Below, piece by piece: positions 35,192 through 48,849 of a DNA stretch of 64,000 bases. Under the pieces are notes generated by a model that did no database searches, had not been told where the DNA came from, and saw only the letters and a program-made list of their open reading frames with translations. Positions within the stretch are counted from its first letter, which is position 1. Each line of letters starts with the position of its first letter. This stretch comes from Grammothele lineata (lineage: Eukaryota; Basidiomycota; Agaricomycetes; Polyporales; Polyporaceae): the NCBI GenBank assembly GCA_002150815.3, contig NDFF03000370.1, positions 868,001 to 932,000 on the forward strand, written 5' to 3'. The translations under genes and the position numbers were made by a program.

Positions 35192-36470
35192 CTATAGCCG
35201 TATGACGCCATTTGCGTCCATCCCCGACCGCTGCTCTTGTCCCCCGCCAGACATCCCATGACCCCCGTCGCCACTTTCCTCGTCTTCTTCATCTTGCTCA
35301 TCCAGAAATCCTGGCGGGCCTCCCAGCATGGTTTCGCCCTCTTCAGGCGTGGTCCGCAGTCCGCTGTAGCCATGTCTCCCTGAGCTTCCCCAAGACCCTC
35401 CACCATTGCTCCAGCTCTGCGCTCCCCAGTTACGCGACTGCCATGTGTCAGACGACCTGTCCTTGAATCGTCCAACGCAGTTCCGAACGAACTCCACCGT
35501 GTCGGTGAATGAAAAGAACGATATCCGCGGGAACTGGTCCATGCCTCGCAGCTCCAGCACGTAGCGGTTGTAGAACGTGCCGATAATAATGTATAAGCCA
35601 AACAGGACCGCCGCTCTGTGAAATCGATGAGTTGGAGATGTGCACTCAACGAGGCATGCTCGAGCACACGCACATGATTGCGAGCACGGCGACGATGCTT
35701 CCGAAGACACTTCCCTCGGACGTGGGACAGGCCGCCTGCACATAGAATATTCGTCAGTCAATCTCCGCCTGCCCTTCGAACACATTCCAGGCGTATACCT
35801 CGGTCCGCCACTCCATGAAGAATGCGCACGCAGTCTCCTCATCCGGGGGGAGAGTGGCGATCATTTTTGGTGTACCTGTCCAACCAGGTTATCGATGCTG
35901 AAACGCTGGGAACGCGAACGTTGCACACCTCGCCCCGCAGAGAGATCACAGACGAAGTTGATGGCAGTGGAACCAGTCAGGTTTCCACCGCCCGGGCACG
36001 GAGAGCCGTCTGTCATAAGGATCATCGGGTTTCCCTCACTGAACAGCACCGTTGTGTTCACATCTCTAAGAACGCGTTATGAGGGGCGTAGTGGGACATC
36101 CGTGACTGTACTCACCCCATAGAGAAGTCTCCATGCCCTCGACGTGTGAAACCCGCTACGTCCTCGGGCTTGTCGACTTTGATATTCCAAGTCTCGTGTG
36201 CGATTGCTTTGCACACATTCACAACATAGTCTCGCCCGCTGAACGACTTGAACTCATAGTCTTTGCTGCGAGGGTGCTTCATGAGAGCTCTATAATGAAC
36301 GGGCGAACCGTGAAAGAGACATACTCTGCTGTCAACCTATTCAGGTCGTAGAACTTCCCGTCAGCGTGTACAGTGCATGGCTTCTCATGCTCGCAACCAG
36401 CTGCGAGGGCAGTCCGCAGACAGGAGGCGCAGAGGAGAAGCCAAGTCCACAGGGCGTGTTTCGCAAACAT
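35192..36470 (-). CDS. ATG27: ATG27, mannose-6-phosphate-receptor-like autophagy membrane protein
   Basis: Type I membrane protein that cycles between Golgi, endosome/vacuole and pre-autophagosomal sites and supports ATG9 traffic. Start at 36470 gives a signal peptide (MFAKHALWTWLLLCASCLRT) followed by CEHEKPC. The luminal receptor-homology domain is spread over small exons: YVVNVC, CKAIAHETWNIKV, DVNTTVLFSEGNPMILMTDG, CPGGGNLTGSTAINFVCD, and a final exon with FFMEWRTEYACP, giving the Cys pattern of the fold. The single membrane helix is SIVAVLAIMAAVLFGLYIII, then GTFYNRYVLELRG and an acidic Gly/Ser-rich cytosolic tail. The tail contains a YSGL (Y-x-x-hydrophobic) candidate sorting motif. It ends ANGVIRL-stop. 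Divergent from the complex I gene with 313 bp between starts. Confidence 0.88.
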
Positions 36471-36783
36471 GCGACTAGGAGCGCCAGACGTTAGCAGCAG
36501 CAGAGGTGTATGTGGTTCGCAGTCAGTGACATTCGCCTCTCCGAGGCAGTGGCCTGTGCCCAGGCTTGTCGCCGCTGCGCCGCGCTCGTCGGGCGCGGCA
36601 GCCCGCGCTAAACCTCCTCAGACCCGATCGGATCACGGGGCCGTGGGCAGCGCCTGCCCTCCCGAGCCACGAAGCCGCCGACGAATGAGAACGGTCCGTT
36701 TAGCCCCGACGCCCCGTCCAACACCTCACTCCCCTCGACCGCCGACGGCGACGACGACAGCACTCTCCTCAGCAGCGCCGCGG

Positions 36784-38885
<2,102 letters not shown>

Positions 38886-39005
38886 TCCCTGTTGTAGTAG
38901 ACAATTGCATTCGCTTTTTACTTCTACCGCATCGTATTGCCTGCTCACTTCGCGGGTATTGGCCTCTCTAAGTTGAGGAAGTACATGAACGTTAAGCTCC
39001 GCGCG

Positions 39006-40194
39006 CTAAACAGTTGTCACAAGCGGATGTTCGTCTCTTTGACTAACAACTACTTCGAGAGGTTTCAGCAGCTCCGCATCCGCGGGGTCTACCGGCTGTG
39101 CGATCTCTTCTTGAATAAACTCCTCAATGTCTTTAGCCAACCATGGCAAATACCCCCGCTCCGTGTTAGTGTGACCGCCTATGTGAGATGCTGTGAGATA
39201 CATCTGACGTGCAAGCGTGTCAAAGAACTCACAAAGAATGACATTGTGCCCTCCTTGTACAGCGGCAAGAACCTCGTGATGGGACATCTCGCCGGTGAAG
39301 TAGACATCGGCATCCACACCGAGGAGCATCGAGCCGCCGGAGCCGGCACAGATGGCCACGGTGCTTACCATCGTCTGCTCCTTCTCCAGTTTCGCGTATG
39401 CAACCTGGACTGCAAGCCCAGGCCCACAGATTACATATTGGACACGCACACATCAGCACACCGACGCACCTTCTTTCAGCTCAAGCTCGCTCCGGATCTT
39501 GGCCGTCAGCAATCCCAGGTCGACAGGCTCCTTCAGGGTGACTATGCGACCAACCCCTCCAAGGCCTTCTGGGAACTCCTGCCCGATGAAGCGCGCGGTC
39601 CAGGTGATGTCGCGGAGCGGGCCGGCGACCTTGGTGCAGAGCCAGTCATTGAGCCCATCTGTGACCGAGTCGAGCGCGCTATGCGGAGTGTAGACGGAGA
39701 TTCCAGCAGCGGCGCAGCGCAACAGGGAAGCCTGGAGCGGGTTAGCGAGCGTGAGCGAGGTGAGGGGCTTGAAGATCGGCGGGTGGTAGGAGACAATGAG
39801 CGCGGTTGGGGTCGCGAGAGCTTCCTCTACTACGGAGGGAGTGAGACTGCGCGAATCCGGGTGGAGCCAAGGCGGAGACCACACAGCAGGACGGTGAATA
39901 TTCTGGCCATGGTAGAAAGGGAGAAGGAAACGCACTCGATGGTGACCATGATACGGTTTGCATTTGGGCGAACGTGGGGTGCCTCTGCAGCGGTATCAAT
40001 TCATTAGGATTCGATCCCAGGCATGGCGGGGTCAGCGGGCGAACCTAGGATGAGGCCGACCTGGATGGAATGGGACCATGAGCGGCGGCCATCGGACGGG
40101 GAGCGGATGAAGTGCTGACGTTGTCCCACTTCTCTGCAAAGCGCAGCGGGGCAATCCGCTCCATAATCCTGCAGAAGCTTTTCACCAAGGACAT
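39006..40194 (-). CDS. NIF3-like protein (NGG1-interacting factor 3 / DUF34 family)
   Basis: NIF3-family proteins are conserved di-metal proteins of uncertain biochemical role; some are annotated GTP cyclohydrolase type 2. Start at 40194 gives MSLVKSFCRIMERIAPLRFA, EKWDNVG, and the spliced continuation LILEAPHVRPNANRIMVTID, LTPSVVEEA. Then come LIVSYHPPIFKPL (metal-site HP), AGISVYTPHSALDS (second site), and near the end GGSMLLGVDADVYFTGEMSH and GHTNTERGYLPWLA, both family hallmarks. It ends HPLVTTV-stop. About five exons; a weak GTCAGC donor after KWDN was accepted because it restores the family sequence. It converges on the complex I gene (120 bp) and is divergent from glutaredoxin (409 bp). 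Confidence 0.92.
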
Positions 40195-40603
40195 CGCGCG
40201 CGTTTCTTTTCACGACAGCTTGAGGGGAGAGAGGGAGGAAGCACAGCGGCGAGGACGGGTGATGGTGGCAGTCACGGTACTTGGCACGCGACGAGGCGAC
40301 GCGTGCATGAGCACCGTGACACGAATGTGACGGCACGCGTTTTGACAGCGGCGCGTGACGCGATGACGCAATAGAGAGCGGCGATAGTTTCTGTACGGCC
40401 AGCAGATTGCTCAGCAGCTTGTCATATCGCCGGGATCCTTAGACGGGCGGACGACGGGCGGTCACGCTACGGATCGATGTTGCCCTACATTTATAGGAGG
40501 TTTAGCTCTCTTCTCTCCGGTCCTCCCATCCCAGTGAGCTTCCACCCTCCCAGCTGCAACCACGGCCTCCTCATCCAACCCGTCCCCGTACCAGCGTAAA
40601 GTC
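40195..40603. promoter_or_regulatory. Divergent promoter region NIF3-like/glutaredoxin
   Basis: 409 bp hold both promoters. A TTTATA-containing stretch lies at about 40489-40496, 110 bp upstream of the glutaredoxin ATG, and pyrimidine-rich sequence (CTCTCTTCTCTCC) follows. No further motif is claimed. Confidence 0.4.
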
Positions 40604-41080
40604 ATGGCCGCTAAGGATCTCGTTGAGGTATGTGCACTTGCTTCTATGAAGAAGGCAACATCTTTTGATTATACTGGCCTTCAGAGCACCATCGCCGACA
40701 GCAAGATCGCCATCTTCTCCAAATCGTACTGCCCGTACTGCAAGCGTGCCAAGGCTCTTCTCACCAGCAAGTTCGCGGACACCCCGACCAAGATCCTAGA
40801 GTATGTATAATGACACTTGTCTTCCTGTGAAATTGTCGCTCTTTGTGTTCATTCTCATGTATACAGGCTCGACGAGATGGACGATGGTGACGCCATCCAG
40901 GCCTATCTTCTCGAGAAAACTGGCCAGCGCACCGTGCCGAACATCTTCATCAGTGAGTGTTCCGTCAGCATACAACAGGATATTGCTAAGCATTCTGCAG
41001 ACCAGAAGCACGTCGGCGGGTGCGATGCTGTCGTCGGCCTCGACTCCAACGGCAAACTTGCTTCGCTGGTTTCGGCGTAA
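40604..41080 (+). CDS. Dithiol glutaredoxin
   Basis: Reduces protein disulfides and mixed glutathione disulfides with glutathione. Exon 1 (40604-40627) is MAAKDLVE; the protein then reads STIADSKIAIFSKSYCPYCK with the CPYC active site. RTVPNIFINQKHVGGCDAV follows, giving the cis-Pro TVP and the glutathione-binding GGCDA motif. It ends GKLASLVSA-stop. Four exons, about 100 residues, no evident targeting peptide, so probably cytosolic (GRX1/GRX2 type). Intron joins after VE, in LE/LDEM and in IN/QKH are all in phase. Confidence 0.94.
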
Positions 41081-41590
41081 GCTACTCCTTGCACTATTTC
41101 CGGCGCCATGTTTCCGCTTTTGACGTTCCCAGTCAGTCGCGTCTGTGATGTATATACGGAACAAACAATAGAATGTATTATTCAAGTACAATCACTTAGA
41201 TATTGAAACACGTGTTGCAACTGTTGCTTTTGCTGGACACTGGTCCAACAGTAGCACTAGTATTGATTCCCAAACCTTCAAACTATCAGTAGCTAAACCC
41301 CCTAGTGAATTGTGACTGAATCTATCGATCTCGAAATGCGGAGCGTGGCGACTATGTTCGGGTATGCGCGCTTGTATGCAAGAAGTCTCCCAACTAGTAC
41401 CTCTTCTCCTTCAGCCACTCGACTTTGCTGTCTTCATTTTTCTGGCCCCGTCATCAGGCACCTCAATACTCAAAGTACTTGACCTGCCTTTCGAGAAACT
41501 GCTCTGAATCACCTGAATAGCTGCACTCAGACGTCTAGTTGAACGCTCTCGGTTTCTCTCACTCGTACGGACGCCACTATACTTCCACCC
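41081..41590. other. Intergenic space glutaredoxin/CstF-64-like
   Basis: About 510 bp, lower in GC than the surroundings. I see no ORF, tRNA or repeat. In particular there is no RRM-encoding exon that could belong to the next gene. Confidence 0.6.
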
Positions 41591-42488
41591 ATGGCGTCAC
41601 CACAAGCAGCAGAGGAGCAGCTATTAGAGCTGTTGCTCACTCTCAAGGTTTGTAAGTAGCTAGTACTCCTATCTGTCCGCCAACTGAAGAAAGAGGTTGT
41701 ATCCAGAGGACTACGCCGGCCGAAGCTCGAGCGTTGCTGAACTCGCAACCGCAAATTGCATATGCTCTCATGAGCACTATGGTCAACATCAACGCTGTGA
41801 AGATGGAAGTAGTGCAGGTGTGTCTTTCGAGTCCTGATGTGCCCTTCCGCTGGACCCAGCGTTGCCTCATGTTCCAGGAAACCCTCACAAAGTTCGGCGC
41901 ACTTCCTGGAACGTCAAGTGCAGGTCCTGCACCTTCAACTACAACGTCCGCGCCGCAAGTCACTACGCAACCTCCTCCTTCCGCCATCCCGCCTCATATG
42001 CAGGCTCAAATTCTACCACCGGCCCGAGGGGGCACCCCAACTTACCCACCACATCTGTCTTATCCCCCACAAGCACCTCCAGGATTCGCAGCTCCACCAC
42101 CAACGGGCCCCGCTCGCAATTATGGAACACCGCCTCCAGGGCAAGGGTTTGGCCCTTCTCATCCGTCGGGCCCACCAGCGCACCCACAAATGCCCAGTAT
42201 TCCACCACCTGCCGCTACCGTCGCACCCCAGATGCTACCTGAAGCACTTGCTACCCTTCCGGAAGACCAGAAGGTATGTTGGTATGTGTCACGTATTGAC
42301 GAGGAGGTGCTAACTCGGCAGCTAGGCATTGATTATGCGCGTCGTTTCGATGACGCGGGATGAGGTGTATCAGTTACCGCCTTCGGACAGGGAGAACATC
42401 ATCAAATTGGTTGGCCCCATTCCATATGGCTGTATTCCGTAGACTGACGTCTCCCTCTCAGCGTGCAACTCTAGGACTGCCCACATAA
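41591..42488 (+). CDS. CstF-64-like 3'-end processing protein without an RRM
   Basis: Cleavage stimulation factor 64 (CSTF2; Rna15/Ctf1 in yeasts) acts in mRNA 3'-end formation. Here ATG 41591 goes straight into the hinge domain: EEQLLELLLTLK, TTPAEARALLNSQPQIAYAL. A Pro-rich linker follows (about 120 residues, PPQAPPGFAAPPPTGP). The C-terminal three-helix domain is reached by short exons: ALPEALATLPEDQKALIMRV-type text, VVSMTRDEVYQLPPSDRENI, and RATLGLPT-stop. The N-terminal RRM of the family is absent, and none was found upstream. Splices at 41648 (GTTTGT), after VVQ, after DQK (acceptor CTAG) and after IIKL keep frame. About 220 residues. May be a partner or paralogue of a full-length CstF-64 elsewhere. 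Confidence 0.8.
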
Positions 42489-42849
42489 GTCTACGAGTGG
42501 TGTACGAGACTATAGCGAGCGGGTGTTGAGAAGCTCCTGGGCTGCATTGTGTGCTCAATGCCATGTTTTAGCTCTAAGTGTTGTGTGATTACCAATGGCA
42601 TTAGTGGTTCTTTGCGCAATGAATACCTTTCTACGAGTCCTTCCTGACCCGTCCCGATGCCGATATTTCGCTTACGGTCTCTGCTCACGACCCCACGCTG
42701 AGGTGGATAGACGCCCTTCAGACGCTGAAGATCGCGCATTCGTGTCCTGCATGTACACATACCAAATTCAGTAACTCATCCTTCGACCTCCACGGCAGTA
42801 TCGTCCGTCTTCCGCTCTCGCTCCGGTTCCTCTCCTTCACTCTCTCACT
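42489..42849. other. Intergenic space CstF-64-like/beta-COP
   Basis: 361 bp between two + strand genes; holds the terminator of the first and the promoter of the second. No other feature is visible. Confidence 0.55.
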
Positions 42850-45800
42850 ATGGCATCAGCGGAGGTATCTTGCTACACTTTGGTCTTTGAGGACCCCTCG
42901 GAAACACCCACGACCGCGGAACTTCGCACGGCATTGCAAAAGGGCTCGGACGAGGTCAAGTTTGACACGTTGCGCAAGATCATCGTGTCCACGATCAATG
43001 GAAACCCTCAGGTGTGACTCGCAACATACGACCCCTACGGGGCCAAGCTTTGACTCAACCGTGTATGCGTATCGTAGCCTGCTCTATTGATGCCAATCAT
43101 CCAATATGTCATGCCTTCACGAAACAAACAACTCAAGAAGCTCCTGCATTTCTACTGGGAGGTGTGCCCAAAGTATGACGACAACGGGAAATTGAAGCAA
43201 GAGATGATTCTTGTTGTGTGAGTCTGCCGCTACTGCACCTAAATGCTGCATTCTCACAATTTGTGAAGCAACGCCATCCGTAATGACCTTGTTAGTACGC
43301 CCGTCTTTTATTCCATGCCCCCACCTAATTGCGCCTGCTTGTAGCAACACCCCAATGAGTATATCCGGGGTGCAACCCTTCGGTTCCTCCAGAAGATCTC
43401 CAAGGACGCTGAGCTTCTGGAGCCCCTCATTCCGGTCTGCCGCTCGTGCCTCGAGCACCGGCACTCGTATGTCCGCAAGAACGCCGTCTTTGCCGTGTAC
43501 TCGATCTATCGCGAGTTCGAGCATCTCATCCCCGACGCGCCGGAACTCATTCAGACCTTCCTCGCTGCCGAGTCCGACGCGACGTGCAAGCGCAACGCGT
43601 TCGTCTTCCTCTCGCAGTGCGCGATGCCCAAAGCAGTCGAATATATCCTGCAGGTGTTCGACCAGATCCCGGGCATGGACGAGCTTTTGCAGATGAGCAT
43701 CATCGAGGTCATTAGGCTGGATTGTAAACAGGAGACCACGCACAAGGTGAGTGATTGCTTTGGAAGGGCTGTACGAGGGGCTAGGCATTAACATGAAAGC
43801 AGGCCCGGTACATTATCCTTATCTCCGAACTACTGAATGCGTCATCGCATGCCGTCAAGTACGAGGCTGCGACCACTCTCACATCCCTCACTCAGAACCC
43901 GGCTGCAGTGAAAGGTGAGCTCATAGGAGAGACGTTGAGGGCCAGAAGTGATATACATATGTACGTCTTTAGCTGCGGCGTCCTGCTACATCAACCTCGT
44001 ACAGAAGGAGTCCGACAACAACGCAAAGCTCATCGTCCTCGACCGTCTTGATGCTCTCCGTTCCAAACACGGTCATGTCCTCGACCCTCTCATTATGGAC
44101 ATTCTTCAGATTCTTTCCAGTGCCGACCTTGAGGTCCGCCGAAAGGCCATCAGCATTGTACTCAGCCTTACATCTAGCCGCAACATCGAGGAAGTCGTCT
44201 TGTTCTTCAAGAAGCAGCTGCAGAAGACCCAAGACCAAGAGTTTGAGAAAGCGCCGGAGTATCGGCAGCTACTCATCCAGTCTATACACGTCTGCGCAGT
44301 CAAGTTCTCAGAGGTCGCAGCAAGTGTTGTACACGCACTAATGGACTTCCTCGGAGACACGAACAACCCATCCGCGCTGGACGTCGTCGCCTTCGTGCGC
44401 GAGGTCGTAGAGAAGTTCCCGCAGTTGCGCCAAACGATTTGTGAGAAGCTCATCCAGACGCTTCCCGAGATCAAGTCGGGCAAAGTCTACCGCGGCGTGC
44501 TATGGATCCTTGGCGAATACACGGAAGAGGTTAAGGACATTCAAGATGCGTTCCGCGAGCTGCGCAAGGTGCTTGGGGAGATTCCGATTCTTGCATCGGA
44601 GCAGCGCTTGCTCGAAGAAGCGAGCGCCGAGGACGGTGACGAGAAGAAGGACGACGTGAAGGTGGAGACTTCCAAGCCGAAGGTGCTCGCAGACGGCACG
44701 TATGCCACCGAGACGGCCTTTACAAGCGTATCGAGCGCACGGCTGGAAGCTGTCAAGGCTGCTGCTAAACCTCCATTACGCGGTACGTCCTCCGTAGCAA
44801 ATTATGTACATTGTCTGATAGTGTATTTCTTAGCTCTCATCCTCGGCGGTGATTTCTTCACCAGCTCCGTTCTGGCATCCTCGCTGTCGAAGCTCGTACT
44901 GCGTTATTCCGAAATTGCGAATGACAAACGGAAATGCAACGCCCTCCGTGCCGAGGTTCGTTTGAGTTGGAGCTCATGAAACAGATTAACTTACGAACGT
45001 GCGCGACATAGGCTATGCTCATCATGGCGTCGATCATCCGTGTGGGCCAGTCAAAGTTCGTGACGGTGCCCATCGACGAAGACTCGACAGAGCGCATCAT
45101 GACCTGCATTCAGACCCTCAGCGAGCTTGAGTCCAAACCTCCCGTACACGAGATTTTCTTGAAGGACACGAAGGCAGCATATTCCAATATGGTCGCCGCT
45201 CAGGAAAAGAAGGCTGCGGAGAAGAAGGAGTCAGAGCAAGCGAAGGCTAAGATTGTGCAAGTGGACGATTTGCTCTCCTTCCGCCAGTTCTCGAAGAAGG
45301 CTGCAGACGACGTCATCGACGTGAGCGAACTACGCCTCGCTACTGTTGGTGTAAGCTTATACTTGGAGCAGGATTCCGAGGATGTTAACCGCGCCACCGG
45401 CGCTGGCGAAGTGACAGAGGATTTCATCTCAAATCTCAGCAGGATATCGCAGCTCACTGGCTTCTCTGATCCTATCTACGCTGAAGCTTATGTCAAAGTC
45501 CACGGCTTCGACATCATGCTCGGTAAGTTGCCTCTTCATCTAACAAGCGCGGCGTTAACAATAGTGTGCACAGATGTTCTGCTTGTCAATCAGACTGCAG
45601 ACACCCTCCAAAATCTCTGTCTCGATTTTGCCACGCTAGGTGACCTCAAGCTCGTGGAGCGTCCCTCCCTGTACACCGTCGCGCCCCACAGCTTCCAGAG
45701 CATCAAGGCGACGATCAAGGTTTCCTCGACCGAGACGGGTGTCATCTTCGGCAGCATCCTCTGGGAAGGCCCAGCGTTGGCGGAGCAATGCGTCATCTTG

Positions 45801-46427
45801 AACGACATCCATATTGACATCATGGACTACATCAAGCCTGCGTACTGCACGGAACAGCAGGTGAGTTGCAACACCAATTATGACAGTTCCGACTAGACGT
45901 CTCACATGGCGGCTATCTAGTTCCGGAGCATGTGGACAGAATTCGAGTGGGAAAACCGCGTAAACGTCACCACCACCATCTCGTATGTTTCTTTGCTTGG
46001 GTCGAGTTATTTTCCGACCTCTAAAAACTCTCATTAGTGATCCAAGAGAGTACCTCCACCATGTCATGAAGGCGACGAACATGTCATGTCTCACGCCTGA
46101 GGGCGCGCTGTCGGGCGACTGCGACTTCCTGTCCGCCAATATGTACGCGAGGAGCTTGTTTGGTAAGTCCAGCGCTTGCGCTCCCGAATGTCAGATCTCT
46201 TATCTGCATTTAGGCGAGGATGCGTTGGCCAACCTCAGCGTGGAGCGCACGGAAGGGGGTACGATTACCGGGCATGTACGGATACGCAGCAAAACGCAGG
46301 GCATCGCTCTGTCCCTGGGTGACCGGATCACCATGGGTATGCCATTTTCTGGAACTGCGATAGACGGACGCTGATTAGACGGGTTGTCCCTTAAACAGCG
46401 CAAAAGGACAACAAGCCACCTGTATAG
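42850..46427 (+). CDS. SEC26: Coatomer subunit beta (beta-COP)
   Basis: Large subunit of the COPI coat for Golgi-to-ER and intra-Golgi vesicles. Start at 42850: [18 protein letters not shown], then an adaptin-like N-terminal solenoid ([58 protein letters not shown]). It continues through [20 protein letters not shown] to a charged linker ([18 protein letters not shown]). After [20 protein letters not shown] comes the coatomer beta C-terminal appendage part: [70 protein letters not shown]. It ends [13 protein letters not shown] after a final intron. About ten introns; about 950-1,000 residues, as expected. Identity is secure. Confidence 0.96.
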
Positions 46428-46683
46428 ATTGTTTGTACTGCGAGGATTGGGAGTAATATACTTATGTTGGGACATCGCTTTTCCGGAGATACAGGCTGGC
46501 ATATCGTGTGCACCAACTTGACGCGAGCGGGCGCGCATCGCTTCGATTGCAAAAATAGCCGGATAGGACGCTTGGTTGTTGAGCCGCCCCCGGTCAACAA
46601 GCATATGGCGAAGCTCCGTATCGGTAGCCCCGAGCGCGTCCTTGCTTCGCTCTGCTCTGCTTCTTTCGCTCGCGCTCGCAAGG

Positions 46684-48669
46684 ATGTCTGCCCAGGGCTC
46701 CGACCTCTACGACAAGGAGAAAGGCTCCCCGGTCCCTCTCGATGCGCGTGAGCATGTAGTAGCCGAGGTCGCGCCGGAAGAATTGTACGTCAAGCGATTT
46801 GGGCGCTTCGGTCCATTGCTCGCGAAAGTGTTCGCGAGCGGAGTGGAGGCGCGAGGTGTAGAGCGGGTGCCGGAAGACCAGCGGGAGAACAGGAATCTAT
46901 GGAGCAAGTGAGTGCGCGACCGTCTCTTCGCTGGGTATGTTGTTCTGAGCGCGTGCGCGTGTTCGCAGTCTGCTGATGTGGTGGTCCGTGAACACGGTCC
47001 TGACCACCATCCCCATCGGCACGCTCGCCCAAGAGTTCTTCTTCCTTTCCCTCCCGTGAGTACTTTTTGTTCGCCTGGGGAGAAGGGGGCGCATCTGATT
47101 TACGCTCGATTCTTTAGTCATGCGATCGCAACGATTCTCTGCTTCGGTGCCCTGGGTGCACTCGCCACCGCGTTCATCAGTACCCTGGGACCCAAGACTG
47201 GTTTGCGTACGATGGTCATCACCCGCTTCAGCTCGGGATACGTCGGATGCGCGATTTATTCTGTTCTCAACATCCTTACTCAGTGCGTAGCGATTCTACG
47301 CTATTCTCCGTGACCGCCAAGTCCGCCACAACTCATCGCACTGCGTCACGCGCGCCCCCACCCAGGCTCGGGTTCTCCGTGACGGCCGTCATCCTGGGTG
47401 GGCAAACCCTTGCGTCTATCAATCCTGGAACACTCCCGCTCGTAGTCGGTATCATCATTATCGGTATCCTCAGCTTGATTCCGTGCTTCGTTGGGTACCA
47501 CCTGGTGCATTACTATGAGCGGTATGCGTGGATTGTGGTTTTCGTCATCATCCTGTTCCTCTGGGGACTCGGCGGCAAAGCGGGTTTCGATATCGACGCA
47601 CAGAAACCTCTTGAGGACACCGGTCGCGCATTTTCGGCGGACATCCTGAGTTTCGGAGGCATCGTCTTCGGGTCTGTCTCTGGCGTGCGTACTTCTTTCC
47701 CGTATCTCGACAGCCGCGCTAAGTTTAAATATACGCGTTTTGATAGTGGGCACCTCTTGCGGCGGACTATAACTGCCGGCTTCCCGCCAACACGTCCAGC
47801 ACGAAGATATTTTTGTTAACTTTCTTCGGCCTCTGGATTCCGATTTGCTTCGTCGAGATCCTCGGTGCAGCCCTTATGACGATTCAGGACCCCGCGTATG
47901 TCGACGCGTACGCCGACGGTAGCACTGGCGGGCTCGTCGCCCAGGTTCTCTCCCCGTGGGGCGGCTTTGGAAAGTTCCTGCTTGTCCTACTTGGTCTCTC
48001 CGTCGTGTGAGCGCCCCTCTCCTCTATTCGCCCAGCCCGAGCGTGCTAATCTGCCCACAGCGCGAACAACATCCCGAACACCTACAGCGCCGCGCTCTCC
48101 GTGCAGGCGCTCGGGCGGCCGTTCGCAGCCGTCCCACGTTTCGTGTGGACTGCCCTCGCGTTCGTCGTGTACACCGTCGCGGGTGTAGCAGGGCGCGAGC
48201 ACTTCTCGGAGATCCTCTCCAACTTCCTCTCCATCCTCTCGTACTGGACCGCCTTCTTCATCGTCATCGTCGCCGAAGAGCATTTCCTCTTCCGCCGCGC
48301 CGGCGGCCCGCTTGGCGGGTACAACCTCGAGGACTGGGACAGCCCGAGCAGGTAAGTCGGTCAGAGACTGAAGCGTGCCGGGCTTTTCTAACGTCGATGT
48401 ACAGGCTACCGCTGGGCGCCGCCGGCATCCTTGCCGGCTGCTTCGGTGTCGCGGGGGCCGTTGTGGGCATGTCCGAGGTCTGGTACATAGGCCCTCTGGG
48501 CAAGATGGCCGGAGCCGAGTTTGGTGCCGACCTAGGTTTCGAGGTGCGGATGAATTACATCGGCAGCCATATTCGGTGCTCACAATTTTCCGTTCAGCTC
48601 GCGGCGGGCTTCGCTGCAGTCACGTACCCTCCTCTCAGATGGCTCGAGATCCGTCTCACTGGGCGGTAG
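46684..48669 (+). CDS. NCS1-family purine/cytosine permease (Fcy2-like)
   Basis: Proton-coupled importer of cytosine and purines at the plasma membrane. ATG 46684 gives a hydrophilic start (MSAQGSDLYDKEKGSPVPLD) and a pre-helix segment ending NRNLWSNLLMWWSVNTVLTT. About 12 hydrophobic segments follow, including IPIGTLAQEFFFLSLP, TLGPKTGLRTMVITRFSSGY, VVGIIIIGILSLIPCFVGYH, GWAPLAADYNCRLPANTSST and VANNIPNTYSAALSVQALGR. The last is the conserved helix 8 region of fungal Fcy permeases. It ends LRWLEIRLTGR-stop. About seven introns; roughly 530 residues. The upstream in-frame ATG at 46576 would add a low-complexity start and is not preferred. Confidence 0.93.
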
Positions 48670-48849
48670 GAAGGAAATGTATATACCCTGGGGCCTTTAA
48701 CTTCATTTGCCCGCCGGATGGGCGGTGGTCAATTAATAATATGTCACGACTTCTCTTTATTGATAAACAACATAATCGCACAACGAGTCGACATCCTCAG
48801 CTTTGTACTAGTCTGTCTCGGTCACTGCAGAGAACGGGCTGATACAGCA

